Below are positions 50,691-60,231 of a DNA stretch of 64,000 bases, in pieces. Position 1 is the first letter of the stretch. The number at the start of each line of letters is the position of its first letter. The notes beneath the pieces were generated by a model. It made no database searches, was not told the DNA's origin, and was given only the letters and a program-made list of their open reading frames with translations. The DNA comes from Lachnospiraceae bacterium. GTDB lineage: Bacteria > Bacillota > Clostridia > Lachnospirales > Lachnospiraceae. Both the position numbers and the translations under genes were made by a program. The DNA lies in contig JAJQDT010000071.1 in NCBI GenBank assembly GCA_021202075.1, positions 1-64,000 on the forward strand. The letters are read 5' to 3'.

Positions 50691-51561
50691 CGAGGAATTT
50701 TCCACCCAGATACCACCGCTGACAGATGAGGAGTTTGAGCAGCTGGAGGAAAATATTCTCTCCGATGGCAAGATCATCAGCCCCATCATTACATGGAACG
50801 GTTTCATTGTTGACGGCCATAACCGCTACCGCATTTTGCAGGCGCATCCGAAAATCCCTTATCAGACAATGGAGATGGAGTTTCCTGATCGCTATGCTGT
50901 GCTGGCATGGATTTGTCACAATCAGTTGGGTCGTCGCAACCTGACGGAGGAGCAAAAGAAATACCTGATCGGGAAACAGTACAATTCCGAAAAGAAATCA
51001 GATTTCAGAGGCAATCAGTACACTTCAACTGATGAAAGTGCTTGTCCCCCCAAGGGGGACAAGCAAAATGGCAGGCAAAGGCGCACTTGGGAAAGGGTCG
51101 CTGATGAAAACCATGTCGGAAAGAAATATGTGTACAACGCCGGGCGCTATGCAGATGGCGTTGACGCTGCCGATGAAGTTGAACCCGGCATCCGTCAGGA
51201 GATTTTATCCGGCAAGATTGCACCCACCGCAAAGGATGTCTCGGAAGTCGCTGACGCAGAACCGGAGGAACGCCCGGAGATGGTCAGGCGGCTCCGTATG
51301 ACCAAAAAGGAAAAGGATGAAGAACTGAAACGGATGAGGGAAATCGGTGAAAGTTTACAGACCGCCAGGAAGGTGACGGAGGAAAGTATGCTGGTTTCAA
51401 TCTCTGCTCTGGTCGATACCATGATGAGCAGCTGCAACCGCTGCTTTCACGAATTCCCCCATCTGCTCGATGACCCGCACTACCGCGCACAGCTCATTGA
51501 AATCATGCAGAAACCCAAAAACTACATTATGACGATAGAGACAGGAGGCTCTCCCTTATGA
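50674..51561 (+). CDS. ParB-like nuclease/partition-type protein
   Basis: A 295-residue protein. The N-terminal ParB/sulfiredoxin-like domain is visible (LTDEEFEQLEENILSDGKII, ITWNGFIVDGHNRYRI), followed by a helix-turn-helix-like middle part (LTEEQKKYLIGKQYNSEKK) and a charged C-terminal coiled coil. ATG at 50674 with AGGAGG; an upstream start is rejected. No ParA gene is in the window, so it may act as a regulator rather than in partition. Confidence 0.8.
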   Translation: MELRVDEEFSTQIPPLTDEEFEQLEENILSDGKIISPIITWNGFIVDGHNRYRILQAHPKIPYQTMEMEFPDRYAVLAWICHNQLGRRNLTEEQKKYLIGKQYNSEKKSDFRGNQYTSTDESACPPKGDKQNGRQRRTWERVADENHVGKKYVYNAGRYADGVDAADEVEPGIRQEILSGKIAPTAKDVSEVADAEPEERPEMVRRLRMTKKEKDEELKRMREIGESLQTARKVTEESMLVSISALVDTMMSSCNRCFHEFPHLLDDPHYRAQLIEIMQKPKNYIMTIETGGSPL

Positions 51562-52340
51562 ATGAAACTACATTGACCTATCAGGAAATGGCTCTGAGCA
51601 GCCGGGAGCTGATCGTACCCAGCAGTTCCTACCAGCGTCCATTTCGCCCGGAACACGCCATGGCCATCACCAACAAGTTCGACGAACATCTTGCCAATGA
51701 ACCGAAGGTCAGCTACCGGGACGGCAACTACTATGTGTTCGACGGCCAGCACACCATCGCCGCCCGGAAGAACCTGAACGGCGGCAACGATGTCCTTGTG
51801 AAATGCAAGGTGTATTACGATCTGACCGAGGAGGACGAGGCGCTGCTGTTCGCCCAGCAGTTCGGTGAGTCCTCCGCACTGACTGCCGGTATCCGGATGC
51901 GGGCTTTGGTGTTCGGGAAAGACCCGGAGGCGTTAGCTTTTGTCCATGCGACGGAGGCGGCGGGCATTCATCTGGATTTTGACCAGAAACGTGGCCGCAA
52001 CCGGATGGGCTGCATCTATACCGCTTTCCGGGAGTTTCAGTGTGTTGGCGCAGAGGTTTACACCGAGGCGCTGGAGATCGTCCGGGAGGCATGGGACGGC
52101 GAGCCACAGTCCATGCGCGGCGAGATCGTCCAGAGTGTGATTAAATTCGTCTCCATTTACCATGATGAGTACAACCGCCGGAGGCTGGTGCGGCGTCTGA
52201 GCAGCTATGACCCGCTGACCATCTACCGGGAGGGTCAGGCCATGGGCGTGAATATGCCCGGCCACAAGAAATATCTGTTCCAGGTGTTTCGCATCTACAA
52301 CGGCGGGAGCCGCAAGACATCCCTGCCGATGAAGTTCTAA
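51558..52340 (+). CDS. ParB-like protein (DUF6551-type)
   Basis: A 260-residue protein with a ParB-fold N-terminus (LIVPSSSYQRPF, KVSYRDGNYYVFDGQHTIAA) and a helical C-terminal half. I recall this as DUF6551. It overlaps the previous gene by 4 bases, so the two ParB-like proteins are made together. No catalytic role can be assigned. Confidence 0.75.
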   Translation: MNETTLTYQEMALSSRELIVPSSSYQRPFRPEHAMAITNKFDEHLANEPKVSYRDGNYYVFDGQHTIAARKNLNGGNDVLVKCKVYYDLTEEDEALLFAQQFGESSALTAGIRMRALVFGKDPEALAFVHATEAAGIHLDFDQKRGRNRMGCIYTAFREFQCVGAEVYTEALEIVREAWDGEPQSMRGEIVQSVIKFVSIYHDEYNRRRLVRRLSSYDPLTIYREGQAMGVNMPGHKKYLFQVFRIYNGGSRKTSLPMKF

Positions 52341-52401
52341 GGACAGGCCGTGCTTTCATAGGTATGGAGTAGATGGTTTTAGAACGGATGGAGGAAATGC
52401 G

Positions 52402-52653
52402 ATGGCAGTACAGACCATGGAACAGTTAAGAGATACAGACCCCCGCACTGTGAGCCGGGAGTCACTGGTAGAGAGAAATTCGGTCTGCCTCAATCCGGAT
52501 GCCAGTCATGAGGAGCGCCTGCGGGATTATATCCGGCAGATCAAAAACCCCTACTGCTATCTGGACGGCGGCATGATCGTGAAGCTGTCCTTTCAGGAGA
52601 AAGGGCCGACGATTGAGGAACGGGTCAACAGCGTATATCTTGCCGGGGTGTGA
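52402..52653 (+). CDS. Small conserved ICE protein (possibly DUF6870)
   Basis: An 83-residue protein with a helical N-terminus (MEQLRDTDPRTVSRESLVER) and a beta-rich end (PYCYLDGGMIVKLSFQEKGP). It resembles a short family often placed between the ParB-like genes and the recombinases, which I recall tentatively as DUF6870. ATG with GGAGG upstream. Function unknown. Confidence 0.65.
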   Translation: MAVQTMEQLRDTDPRTVSRESLVERNSVCLNPDASHEERLRDYIRQIKNPYCYLDGGMIVKLSFQEKGPTIEERVNSVYLAGV

Positions 52654-52705
52654 CATCCTTTACACCCCAACAATCTCATTGTAAGATAGAACCGGGTCAA
52701 AACAA

Positions 52706-52754
52706 ATACAGGAACAAGGTCACGGGGCTATGCTCTGCGGCTTTGTTCCTGTAT
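52706..52754. other. Long inverted repeat before the first recombinase gene
   Basis: ATACAGGAACAAGG (52706-52719) pairs with CTTTGTTCCTGTAT (52741-52754), 14 bp with one mismatch, and the loop holds further CG-rich complementarity. No T-run of terminator quality follows. It lies about 50 bases before the recombinase ribosome site, so it may be a recombinase-binding or regulatory site, or a weak terminator. Confidence 0.45.
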
Positions 52755-52813
52755 GCTTTTCGGGCGCAGGCGCTGCCTTTCCGTGTAAACGATATGAAGA
52801 AATGGAGGTAGGC

Positions 52814-54442
52814 ATGATGCCTGAAAAGATTTACCGCACCGGGATATATGCCCGTCTTTCCCGTGAGGACAACGAAAACGGCGAAAGTAATTCCATCACC
52901 AGCCAGAAGGCCATCTGCATGGAATACATCAGCCGCCATTCTGACCTGGAGCTGGTGGAGGTTTATGATGAGGATGACGGTTATACCGGCACCAACATGG
53001 ATCGCCCCGGTTTCCAGCGGATGCTGGCCGATATGCGCTCCGGCAAAATCGACTGCGCAATCAGTAAAGACCTTAGCCGGTTTTCGAGGAATTACATCGA
53101 CGCCGGGAACTATCTGGAGAAGGTTTTCCCGTCCCTCGGTATCCGTTACATCGCCGTCAACGACTGTTATGACAGCCTCGCGCCGGGGAGCGCGTCGGAC
53201 GCGATCACACTGCCCTTCAAAAATCTTGTCAACGACATCTACTGCCGGGACATCTCGGTAAAAATCCGTACCAATCTGGAGGTCAAACGGCGCAAGGGAG
53301 AATATGTCGGTTCCTTTGCCCCTTATGGCTACATCAAGTCCGCAGAGGATAAGAACCGTCTTGTGATAGACGATGACGCTGCCGAAGTCGTCACCATGAT
53401 CTTCGGGATGTTCAAGGACGGCTTTCCCATCCTGCGCATCGCAGAACGCCTGAACCAGAGCGGCGTACCGACACCAATGGAACATAAGCGTTTGCAGGGA
53501 GTCAAATTCCAGACCGCTTTCCGGCGCAGTGAGCTTCCCCAGTGGGAGTACAACACGGTCGCCCGGATATTAAAAAATGAGGTCTATCTGGGTGTTCTCA
53601 CCCAGGGCAAGCGCGGCACCCCGAACCACAAGGTTCACGACATCCGGCCAAAGGATGAAAGTGAGTGGATACGGGTGGAGGCGACCCATGAAGCACTGGT
53701 TTCCTATGCAGATTTCCTTGCTGTTGCAGAATTGCTCCAGCGGGATATGCGGGCGACCGATGCGCAGGGCCAGCATTATTTATTTTCCGGCTTCCTCTAT
53801 TGTGGGGACTGCGGCCAGGGCATGGTTCGCAGGACAATCACAAGGGGCAGCAAAAAATATGTTTATTATAATTGCAGCAAGAACAGGAAAACGCACAGCT
53901 GCACACCTCACTCCATCAGCGAGGCCAAACTTCGGGAGGTGGTGTTCCATGCCGTCCACGACCAGATCGAGACGGTCATGCACCTGGATGAAGTCATGGC
54001 CTATCTGGAGCGCCTCCCCATGGAAGACCGGCGCGTTTTTAATTATGAAGCGCAGATCACCCGTCTGGAGGAGGAAATTGAGCAGTACAAAAAGCGCAAG
54101 CTCCGTCTGTACGAGGATTTGGCGGACGGGATCATCACTAAAACGGAATATACGGATTTCCGCAATGCCTATAACAAGGTGATTGAAGATAAAACCGATG
54201 CTGTCCAGCGTATGAAGAAGGAACAGAATCAGGCCGCTGCTTCTGGTATGGGCAACCGTGCCTGGGTGCAGGCGTTTTCCCAATATCAGAATATCGAGGA
54301 ATTAGACCGCCGGGTGTTGGTTGCGTTGGTTGACCGCATTCTGGTCTATGACAATAAAGCAGTTGAAATTCAGTTCAAATATCGGGATGAATACGCCTAT
54401 GCTGCCGAGTACGTTGAACTCTGTGGCAGACAGGCAGGCTGA
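52814..54442 (+). CDS. Large serine recombinase A1
   Basis: A 542-residue recombinase. The resolvase domain has the catalytic Ser in IYARLSRED (about residue 14), DGYTGTNMDRPGFQRM, and the conserved DLSRFSRNYIDAG. The recombinase domain, a zinc ribbon (CGDCGQ, then CSKNRKTHSC), a coiled coil (EEEIEQYKKRKLRLYEDLAD) and the C-terminal beta tail follow. ATG at 52814 after TGGAGG; earlier starts are rejected. It is first of a three-recombinase operon. It is closely similar to the truncated recombinase at 58819. Confidence 0.93.
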   Translation: MMPEKIYRTGIYARLSREDNENGESNSITSQKAICMEYISRHSDLELVEVYDEDDGYTGTNMDRPGFQRMLADMRSGKIDCAISKDLSRFSRNYIDAGNYLEKVFPSLGIRYIAVNDCYDSLAPGSASDAITLPFKNLVNDIYCRDISVKIRTNLEVKRRKGEYVGSFAPYGYIKSAEDKNRLVIDDDAAEVVTMIFGMFKDGFPILRIAERLNQSGVPTPMEHKRLQGVKFQTAFRRSELPQWEYNTVARILKNEVYLGVLTQGKRGTPNHKVHDIRPKDESEWIRVEATHEALVSYADFLAVAELLQRDMRATDAQGQHYLFSGFLYCGDCGQGMVRRTITRGSKKYVYYNCSKNRKTHSCTPHSISEAKLREVVFHAVHDQIETVMHLDEVMAYLERLPMEDRRVFNYEAQITRLEEEIEQYKKRKLRLYEDLADGIITKTEYTDFRNAYNKVIEDKTDAVQRMKKEQNQAAASGMGNRAWVQAFSQYQNIEELDRRVLVALVDRILVYDNKAVEIQFKYRDEYAYAAEYVELCGRQAG

Positions 54443-54456
54443 GAAAGGAGGAACCC

Positions 54457-56217
54457 ATGGCACGAAAGAGCAGAAAAAACACTGTACAGCAGGAACAGCC
54501 GGTTGTAGCTGCACAGGTCACATTCGCAACCGCGATTTACGCCCGCCTCTCCGTTGAAAACAGCGGCAAGCAGGACGGAGGTTCATCTTTGAATAACCAG
54601 ATCGACGTTTGCAAGGAGTATATCAGCGGATGCCCTTATCTGAAGCTGACGGAGGTCTATTCGGACAACGGCAAAACCGGTACGGTGTTTGACCGCCCGG
54701 CATGGAATCGGCTGATGGAGGATGTGAAAACCGGCAAGGTTGAGGCAATCGTGGTTCGTGATCTTAGTCGTTTTGGGCGTGACTACATCGAGGTCGGCAA
54801 CTATCTGGAGAAGATATTTCCGGCGCTGGGGACACGGTTTATCTCCGTCAAAGAGAATTTCGATAATTTCACCTGCGACGGTTCCACCGAGTCCCTGTCT
54901 GTATCGCTGCAAAACCTGATTAACGCCCTTTATTCCAGGGACATCTCCCGGAAGGTAGCTACTGCTCTTATGGCGCAGCAGCAAAATGGCACCTTCCGCA
55001 ACCGGAACCTTCCTTATGGATATGTGTGGAATGAAGATAAAACTGCCTATGCGATTGACGAGGAAGCGGCTGTCCATCTGCGGGACATCTTCCGCTGGAA
55101 GCTGGAAGGCGCTTCGATCAATCAGATATTGCAACGGCTTGAGGATTCCGGTGTCTCCAACCCGGAACTGAGGAAACGGGAAACTGGCCTCCGTGAAGGT
55201 GATTGCGTCGGCCAGGGATGGGGAAGGTCAACAATCAATTCCATCCTCCAAAATCCTGTTTACTTGGGTCATACCGTACACGGGAAAGCACGGTCAGAAG
55301 TTTATAAGGGACGGAAAAGACGCCGTTGTCCGGCGGAAGAATGGATTGTTTATGAGAATACCCATCCAGCCCTTGTATCTCAGGAAGATTTTGATGCAGT
55401 ACAGGCCATGCTTGCAGAGGCCAGCGCAGAGGCTCAACAAAAAAGAGCTGAGAGCGCCAGCATCCGGGCATCTATGATTGACCTTTTTGATAAGCGGTGC
55501 TTCTGCGGCGACTGTGGCAAGCGGATGTACTTCCGCCGTCATAGACTGGACAAGGTTGTCCCTGAAAGATGGGCAGGCACTTATAATTGCAGCACGTTCA
55601 CTTCCCGGAGACATGAAACCTGCACCAACCATCACGTCCGTCAGGGTGTTTTAGAGGAAAAAGTGTTCCACGCCATTCAGGATCAGCTCAAAATCGCTCT
55701 GGATTATGATAAGCTCCTGGGGCTTCTGAAAGGCAGCACCGGTGAAGCGAATATGAAGGAAAAATACAATGCTGCTGTGTCCAGCGTCAGCATCAAGCTG
55801 AACGCGCTGAGTCAGAAGCGCTCCCGTCTCTATGATAATTATGTGGATGGGACGCTCACGGAGCCGGAATATCTGTATGCCAAACAGACGTATGAGGCTG
55901 AGTATGAGCGGCTCACCGCTTTGCAGGATGAAGCCATCCAGCGCCGGAACCGCTTCCTGGAATCTATCTCCCCGGATAACCGGTGGATGCAGATGATGAA
56001 GGCAGCAACACACGCGGAGGCTCTGACGCAGGAACTGGTGGACGCGATGATCGAGCGCGTCCTGGTCTATGAAGACGGTATTGTCCAGATTGAGCTTCGC
56101 TATGATGATGTCTATCAGGATATGTGCCGGAGCGTTCTGGAGATGCAGGGGGATGCTGCATCGACTGATGATACACAGACTGATGCTGTATCACAGGATG
56201 AGGAGGCGGGCGCATGA
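54457..56217 (+). CDS. Large serine recombinase A2
   Basis: A 586-residue recombinase with a basic N-terminal extension (MARKSRKNTVQQEQ) that the A1 and A3 proteins lack. Catalytic Ser in IYARLSVEN (about residue 31), then DLSRFGRDYIEVGNYLEKIF, a zinc ribbon (CGDCGKRMYFRR, then CSTFTSRRHETC) and a coiled coil. It pairs with the recombinase at 61758, which has the same MARKSRK start. AAAGGAGG precedes the ATG. Its stop overlaps the A3 start (ATGA). Confidence 0.93.
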   Translation: MARKSRKNTVQQEQPVVAAQVTFATAIYARLSVENSGKQDGGSSLNNQIDVCKEYISGCPYLKLTEVYSDNGKTGTVFDRPAWNRLMEDVKTGKVEAIVVRDLSRFGRDYIEVGNYLEKIFPALGTRFISVKENFDNFTCDGSTESLSVSLQNLINALYSRDISRKVATALMAQQQNGTFRNRNLPYGYVWNEDKTAYAIDEEAAVHLRDIFRWKLEGASINQILQRLEDSGVSNPELRKRETGLREGDCVGQGWGRSTINSILQNPVYLGHTVHGKARSEVYKGRKRRRCPAEEWIVYENTHPALVSQEDFDAVQAMLAEASAEAQQKRAESASIRASMIDLFDKRCFCGDCGKRMYFRRHRLDKVVPERWAGTYNCSTFTSRRHETCTNHHVRQGVLEEKVFHAIQDQLKIALDYDKLLGLLKGSTGEANMKEKYNAAVSSVSIKLNALSQKRSRLYDNYVDGTLTEPEYLYAKQTYEAEYERLTALQDEAIQRRNRFLESISPDNRWMQMMKAATHAEALTQELVDAMIERVLVYEDGIVQIELRYDDVYQDMCRSVLEMQGDAASTDDTQTDAVSQDEEAGA

Positions 56218-57833
56218 ATGAGCCGAAAGTAGCAATTTACATCCGCCTTTCTCTGGCTGATGAAGATACCGGTTATCGGAAAATGGAAAGTGACAGCGTT
56301 CAGCACCAGCGGATGCTGATTAACGACTGGCTCGACCGTCATCCGCAGCTGAAAGATGCGCCGCGGGAGGAGTTTGTTGATGATGGTTATACCGGCACCA
56401 ACACAAACCGCCCTGCTTTCCAGGCAATGATGAAAAAGCTCCGCACAGGGGAGCTGAATGTGGCAGTCACGAAAGACTTCTCCCGCGCAATGCGCGATTA
56501 TACCGAAATGGGCAACTATCTGGAGTGCGTCTTTCCCTTCCTCGGTGTCCGGTATATCTCCATCAATGATGGGTATGACAGTGACGACTACAAGGGTACG
56601 ACCAGCGGTATGGATGTGGTTCTGCGAAATATCGTCTATGCTTCCTACAGCAAAGACCTGTCCATCAAGACCACCACCGCCAAATACCAGATGATGAAAC
56701 AGGGCAAGTTCGTAGGCAGTACAACGCCGTATGGCTACACATTTCATCCGACAATCCGTAACAAGCTGGCGGTAGATGAGGAAGCTGCCGCTGTGGTGCG
56801 CCGTGTCTTCGATATGGCGCTGGCTGGAAAGACGACTGGCGAGATTGCCAGGAAACTAAACGAAGAAAAGATTGTCACACCGGGCGTGTATTACCGCCAG
56901 AAGCACCCAGAGAGTCGTCGATTCCAGAAACGGAACGATGAAAACGGCTGGACAATCGCCGCTATCCACGGCATTCTTAACCAGTATGAGTACACTGGAG
57001 CAACTGTCGGCCATAAGCGTTCTAAAGTCAGCCTGACCAGCAAGAAGACCGTCCCCCATGACCGGGAAGATTGGTTTGTGGTGGAAGGGATGCACGACGC
57101 GATTGTATCCAAAGAGGAATTTGAACGAGTGCAGGGACTGCTCACGCACAGGCCGTACACGAAGAAGGGGAAAATCACTTATCCTCTTCAGAAGATTGTC
57201 CGTTGTTCCGAGTGCCGCAGGTTGATGTCTCGCCGCAAAGGTGCTGATGGGTATTATTACATTTGCAATAACTCTACGCATGACCCCAATGCTACTTGTG
57301 ACGGATCAAAGCATTTCGAGGAATCTGATATAGAGCGGATTGTGTTGAACGCGATCCAGCATATCCTGACACTCTACCGTAAGCAGGCCGATAAAGAAAG
57401 TTCTCTGCGGCTCACCCGGAAAGAACGCATGGAGGACTGCACCGCAGAAATCTCCAGACTACAGCAGACACTGGAACGGTATCAGCGGGAACAGCTTCGG
57501 CTGTATGAGGACTACATATCCGATGCTATGACCAGAGAAAGCTACCTCAAGCGCAAAGGCAAGCTGGCAGGCGAGATCAAAATGACCGAGGAACAGGTCA
57601 GTGAGCAGGAAAAGCTGCTTCTCAGTCTCGAAAGCCAGGCAAATGCGCAGGAAAATCCCATGAAAGCATTGGAGGCGGCATACACGGGCGTTGATGCCTT
57701 GACCGCTGAAATGGTGCAGGCGTTTGTCCAGGAATTGTACCTGTATCCCGACTCACAGGTGGAAATCGTGTGGAAGTTCAAAGATTTGATTGAGCCGTTG
57801 CTGGCTGAATCCCAGGAGGAACGTGATGGATAA
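56214..57833 (+). CDS. Large serine recombinase A3
   Basis: A 539-residue recombinase. Catalytic Ser in IYIRLSLADE (about residue 13). The usual KDLSRFGRDY is changed to KDFSRAMRDY, so one arginine contact may be altered. The zinc ribbon is CSECRRLMSRR with CNNSTHDPNATC. The C-terminus has a coiled coil. It overlaps A2 and the next small gene. Its closest relative in the window is the partial recombinase at 63451. Confidence 0.93.
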   Translation: MNEPKVAIYIRLSLADEDTGYRKMESDSVQHQRMLINDWLDRHPQLKDAPREEFVDDGYTGTNTNRPAFQAMMKKLRTGELNVAVTKDFSRAMRDYTEMGNYLECVFPFLGVRYISINDGYDSDDYKGTTSGMDVVLRNIVYASYSKDLSIKTTTAKYQMMKQGKFVGSTTPYGYTFHPTIRNKLAVDEEAAAVVRRVFDMALAGKTTGEIARKLNEEKIVTPGVYYRQKHPESRRFQKRNDENGWTIAAIHGILNQYEYTGATVGHKRSKVSLTSKKTVPHDREDWFVVEGMHDAIVSKEEFERVQGLLTHRPYTKKGKITYPLQKIVRCSECRRLMSRRKGADGYYYICNNSTHDPNATCDGSKHFEESDIERIVLNAIQHILTLYRKQADKESSLRLTRKERMEDCTAEISRLQQTLERYQREQLRLYEDYISDAMTRESYLKRKGKLAGEIKMTEEQVSEQEKLLLSLESQANAQENPMKALEAAYTGVDALTAEMVQAFVQELYLYPDSQVEIVWKFKDLIEPLLAESQEERDG

Positions 57834-58347
57834 GAACGCTGCTGGATGTGACCTTTACAGAGGCTGCATCTGCAAATTGAACACAGAATGCCGGGATAAA
57901 TCCCTTCTGGCTGTTCAGGCTGATTATTTTGTAGTTATCCGGCAACTCGATGATACGCAGGCCCTGATCGTGCCTGTTGTCGCTGCACAGAGAAAGGACA
58001 CAAAGGGCGTCCGTATCAACGGAAAGCGTTATTGGGCGCGCGTGATGGCATTTACCCCTGTTCCCATGAACGCGCTGGAGATTGTCTGCGGAAAGTATCT
58101 TGATAATCCATATCAGGCCATCTCAGCAATCTATGATACACATAACCGTATCCTCGCAGAGCGGAAACAGGTGCAGCGTCAGGAGAAATACGAACTGCGC
58201 CAATGGAGGTTGATGGTGCGCAGAGCGCTAAATGATCAGCATGAACAGGAACGGATGAACGCTCCCATAGAGGAAGCCTACGCTCCTGATTATATCGCCA
58301 ATCACGCAAAGCACCCTTTTTCCGGCGGCGCGATGTGTCCACGATAA
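57826..58347 (+). CDS. Unknown protein downstream of the recombinases, possible Mu-type beta-barrel
   Basis: A 173-residue soluble protein overlapping recombinase A3 by 8 bases. The first 30 residues are Cys-rich (CDLYRGCICKLNTEC). The stretch VRINGKRYWARVMAFTPVPM, with later NRILAERKQ, vaguely recalls the C-terminal barrel of Mu-type transposases, but this is weak. The second half is helical and basic. I do not recognise the family. Confidence 0.5.
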   Translation: MDKNAAGCDLYRGCICKLNTECRDKSLLAVQADYFVVIRQLDDTQALIVPVVAAQRKDTKGVRINGKRYWARVMAFTPVPMNALEIVCGKYLDNPYQAISAIYDTHNRILAERKQVQRQEKYELRQWRLMVRRALNDQHEQERMNAPIEEAYAPDYIANHAKHPFSGGAMCPR

Positions 58348-58386
58348 TTTGATTGAGCCGCCACTGGTGGCGGAAATGGAGGAACG

Positions 58387-58722
58387 ATGATAAACCTTCT
58401 TTTTGAAGATACCGGATCAGCAGACTTACAGGATCGCGTTTGCAGTATCCTTCTGTCGCTGAGTATGATGGCTGATACAAAACAGCGCATTGACATGGTG
58501 AACGGAGAGACAGAACGGGTATACAAAGCTGAGTATCAGTACCACTATGAGACTGCTCTGAAAAACACGCTCCGGCTGCTCGGTGTTCTGATCGGCCATG
58601 TGGAAATGACAAACCAGAGCCGGATTGAAAGTATCCTTCACAACGGCTACGAGGGCTTTCAGAAATTGATTGAAGATTTTGAAGATGCCTTTGAAACAGA
58701 GACTGCGCGCCCGTCGGCGTGA
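58387..58722 (+). CDS. Unknown helical protein at the end of the recombinase A operon
   Basis: A 111-residue, mainly helical acidic protein (LQDRVCSILLSLSMMADTKQ, and NTLRLLGVLIGHVEMTNQ). ATG with GGAGG upstream, 39 bases after the previous stop, followed by a terminator. No family recognised. It probably belongs to the recombinase A operon, perhaps as a directionality or accessory factor, which is a guess from position. Confidence 0.5.
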   Translation: MINLLFEDTGSADLQDRVCSILLSLSMMADTKQRIDMVNGETERVYKAEYQYHYETALKNTLRLLGVLIGHVEMTNQSRIESILHNGYEGFQKLIEDFEDAFETETARPSA

Positions 58723-58757
58723 ATAGACTGTAATTATCAGAGCGCTTATTGACTGAG

Positions 58758-58807
58758 AAAATCCAGAGGGCTGTGTCCTCCTTCAGCTCTCTGGATTTTC
58801 TTTTTTG
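58758..58807 (+). terminator. Strong terminator after the recombinase A operon
   Basis: A 16-bp stem (58758-58773 with 58784-58799, one G-T pair) followed by a long T-rich run. It marks the end of the first recombinase operon and lies next to the junction with the truncated recombinase. Confidence 0.9.
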
Positions 58808-58818
58808 TTGGTTTTTCC

Positions 58819-60231
58819 TTGACACAAGGAGATCTCTCAAGGCTAGGCCGTAATTACATCGAGACGGGACGGTATCTTGAAAGAATATTCCCATCTATGG
58901 GCATCCGCTTTATCGCCATTAACGACCACTATGACAGTGCGGAACAGAATGGCGACAGCGACCACATTATCATTCCTTTTAAAAATTTAATCAATGACGC
59001 TTACTGCCGGGACATCTCCATTAAGATACGGAGCCAGCTGGATGTCAAACGCAAAAACGGGGAATTTATCGGAAGCTTCGCCGGGTATGGATATTTGAAA
59101 GACCCGGAAGATAAAAATCACCTGATTGTTGACGAGTACGCTGCTAACATTGTCCGGCTGGTCTTTCAGTGGAAGCTCGACGGCATGAGTTCGCAGCACA
59201 TCGCGGCACAGCTTGATGAGATGGGCGCGCTGCCTCCGCTGGAGTATAAGCGTATGTGCGGACTGAATTTTAACAGCGGATTCCGAGCCGGGAAAAATCC
59301 AAAGTGGTCGGTGGTATCCGTAAACAGAATCATGCGGAATGAGCTTTACACCGGAGTTATGGTGCAGGGGAAGCGAAAAAAGATCACCTACAAGCTGAAA
59401 GAGAGTCATGCTGTAGATGAGCGGGACTGGATTAAAGTACCCGGAACGCATGACGCGATCATTCCACGGCCGGTCTTTGATCAGGTGCAGAAACTGCTGG
59501 AATTGGATACGCGGACTTCTCCGGATGAGAATACAGTCTATCTGTTTTCCGGTTTTCTTCAGTGCGGCGGCTGCGGCCAGAACATGGTCAAACGGTGCAG
59601 CTGTAAGGGCGGGAAAAAATATCATTATTATCATTGCTCGACTTATAAAAATGGGGACGGATGTTCTTCCCATCTGATCAGCGAAAGCAGGCTGACGCAG
59701 GCAGTCCTTGCCGCAGTCCAGAACCAGGTGACGCTGTTGATGGACGCAGAAAAGATTATAGCTGCTGTCGGCCAGAACGCGCAGGAAGATTACAGCGTAA
59801 AAGCGGTGGACACTCAGCTTTTGAAACTGGAAGAAGAGGTAAACCGCTATCAGGACTTGAAGGCACGTCTGTATGAGGATATGCAGGATGGAGTTATCAG
59901 CCGGGATGAATTTAAGGATATGAATATCCGCTTCATGAAACAGATGAAGGCGTCTCAGGAAAAAGCGACGCAGATGAAAGAGAAAAGAGAGAGACTTTTA
60001 TCTGAGAAGAATCAGCTGCAACCGTGGCTGGAAGGATTTCGTGAGTATCGCAGTATTGATCATCTGGAACGGAAAGTCCTGACATCCATCGTGGATCACA
60101 TCACAGTGAACGGGAAGGACAATATTGAAATCCATTTCCGTTACGAAGATGAGATAAAAGAATTACTGCAGCGGAGCGAAGAATATAAACGAATCGGTTT
60201 TGCCGGTGAGGGAAAGGAGTCGGAAGCATGA
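58819..60231 (+). pseudogene. Serine recombinase B1, N-terminus lost
   Basis: The open frame starts at TTG 58819, but recombinase homology begins at about 58834 (DLSRLGRNYIETG), after the catalytic Ser, so about 80 N-terminal residues are missing. The rest is intact: recombinase domain, zinc ribbon (CGGCGQ, then CSTYKNGDGC), coiled coil and tail, 470 residues. It is the sister of A1 (both have an N-D-x-YDS turn and GSFAGYGY/GSFAPYGY). The sequence before 58819 is terminator, with no ribosome site. Likely a broken gene at an element junction, though its C-terminal part could still bind DNA. Confidence 0.85.
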
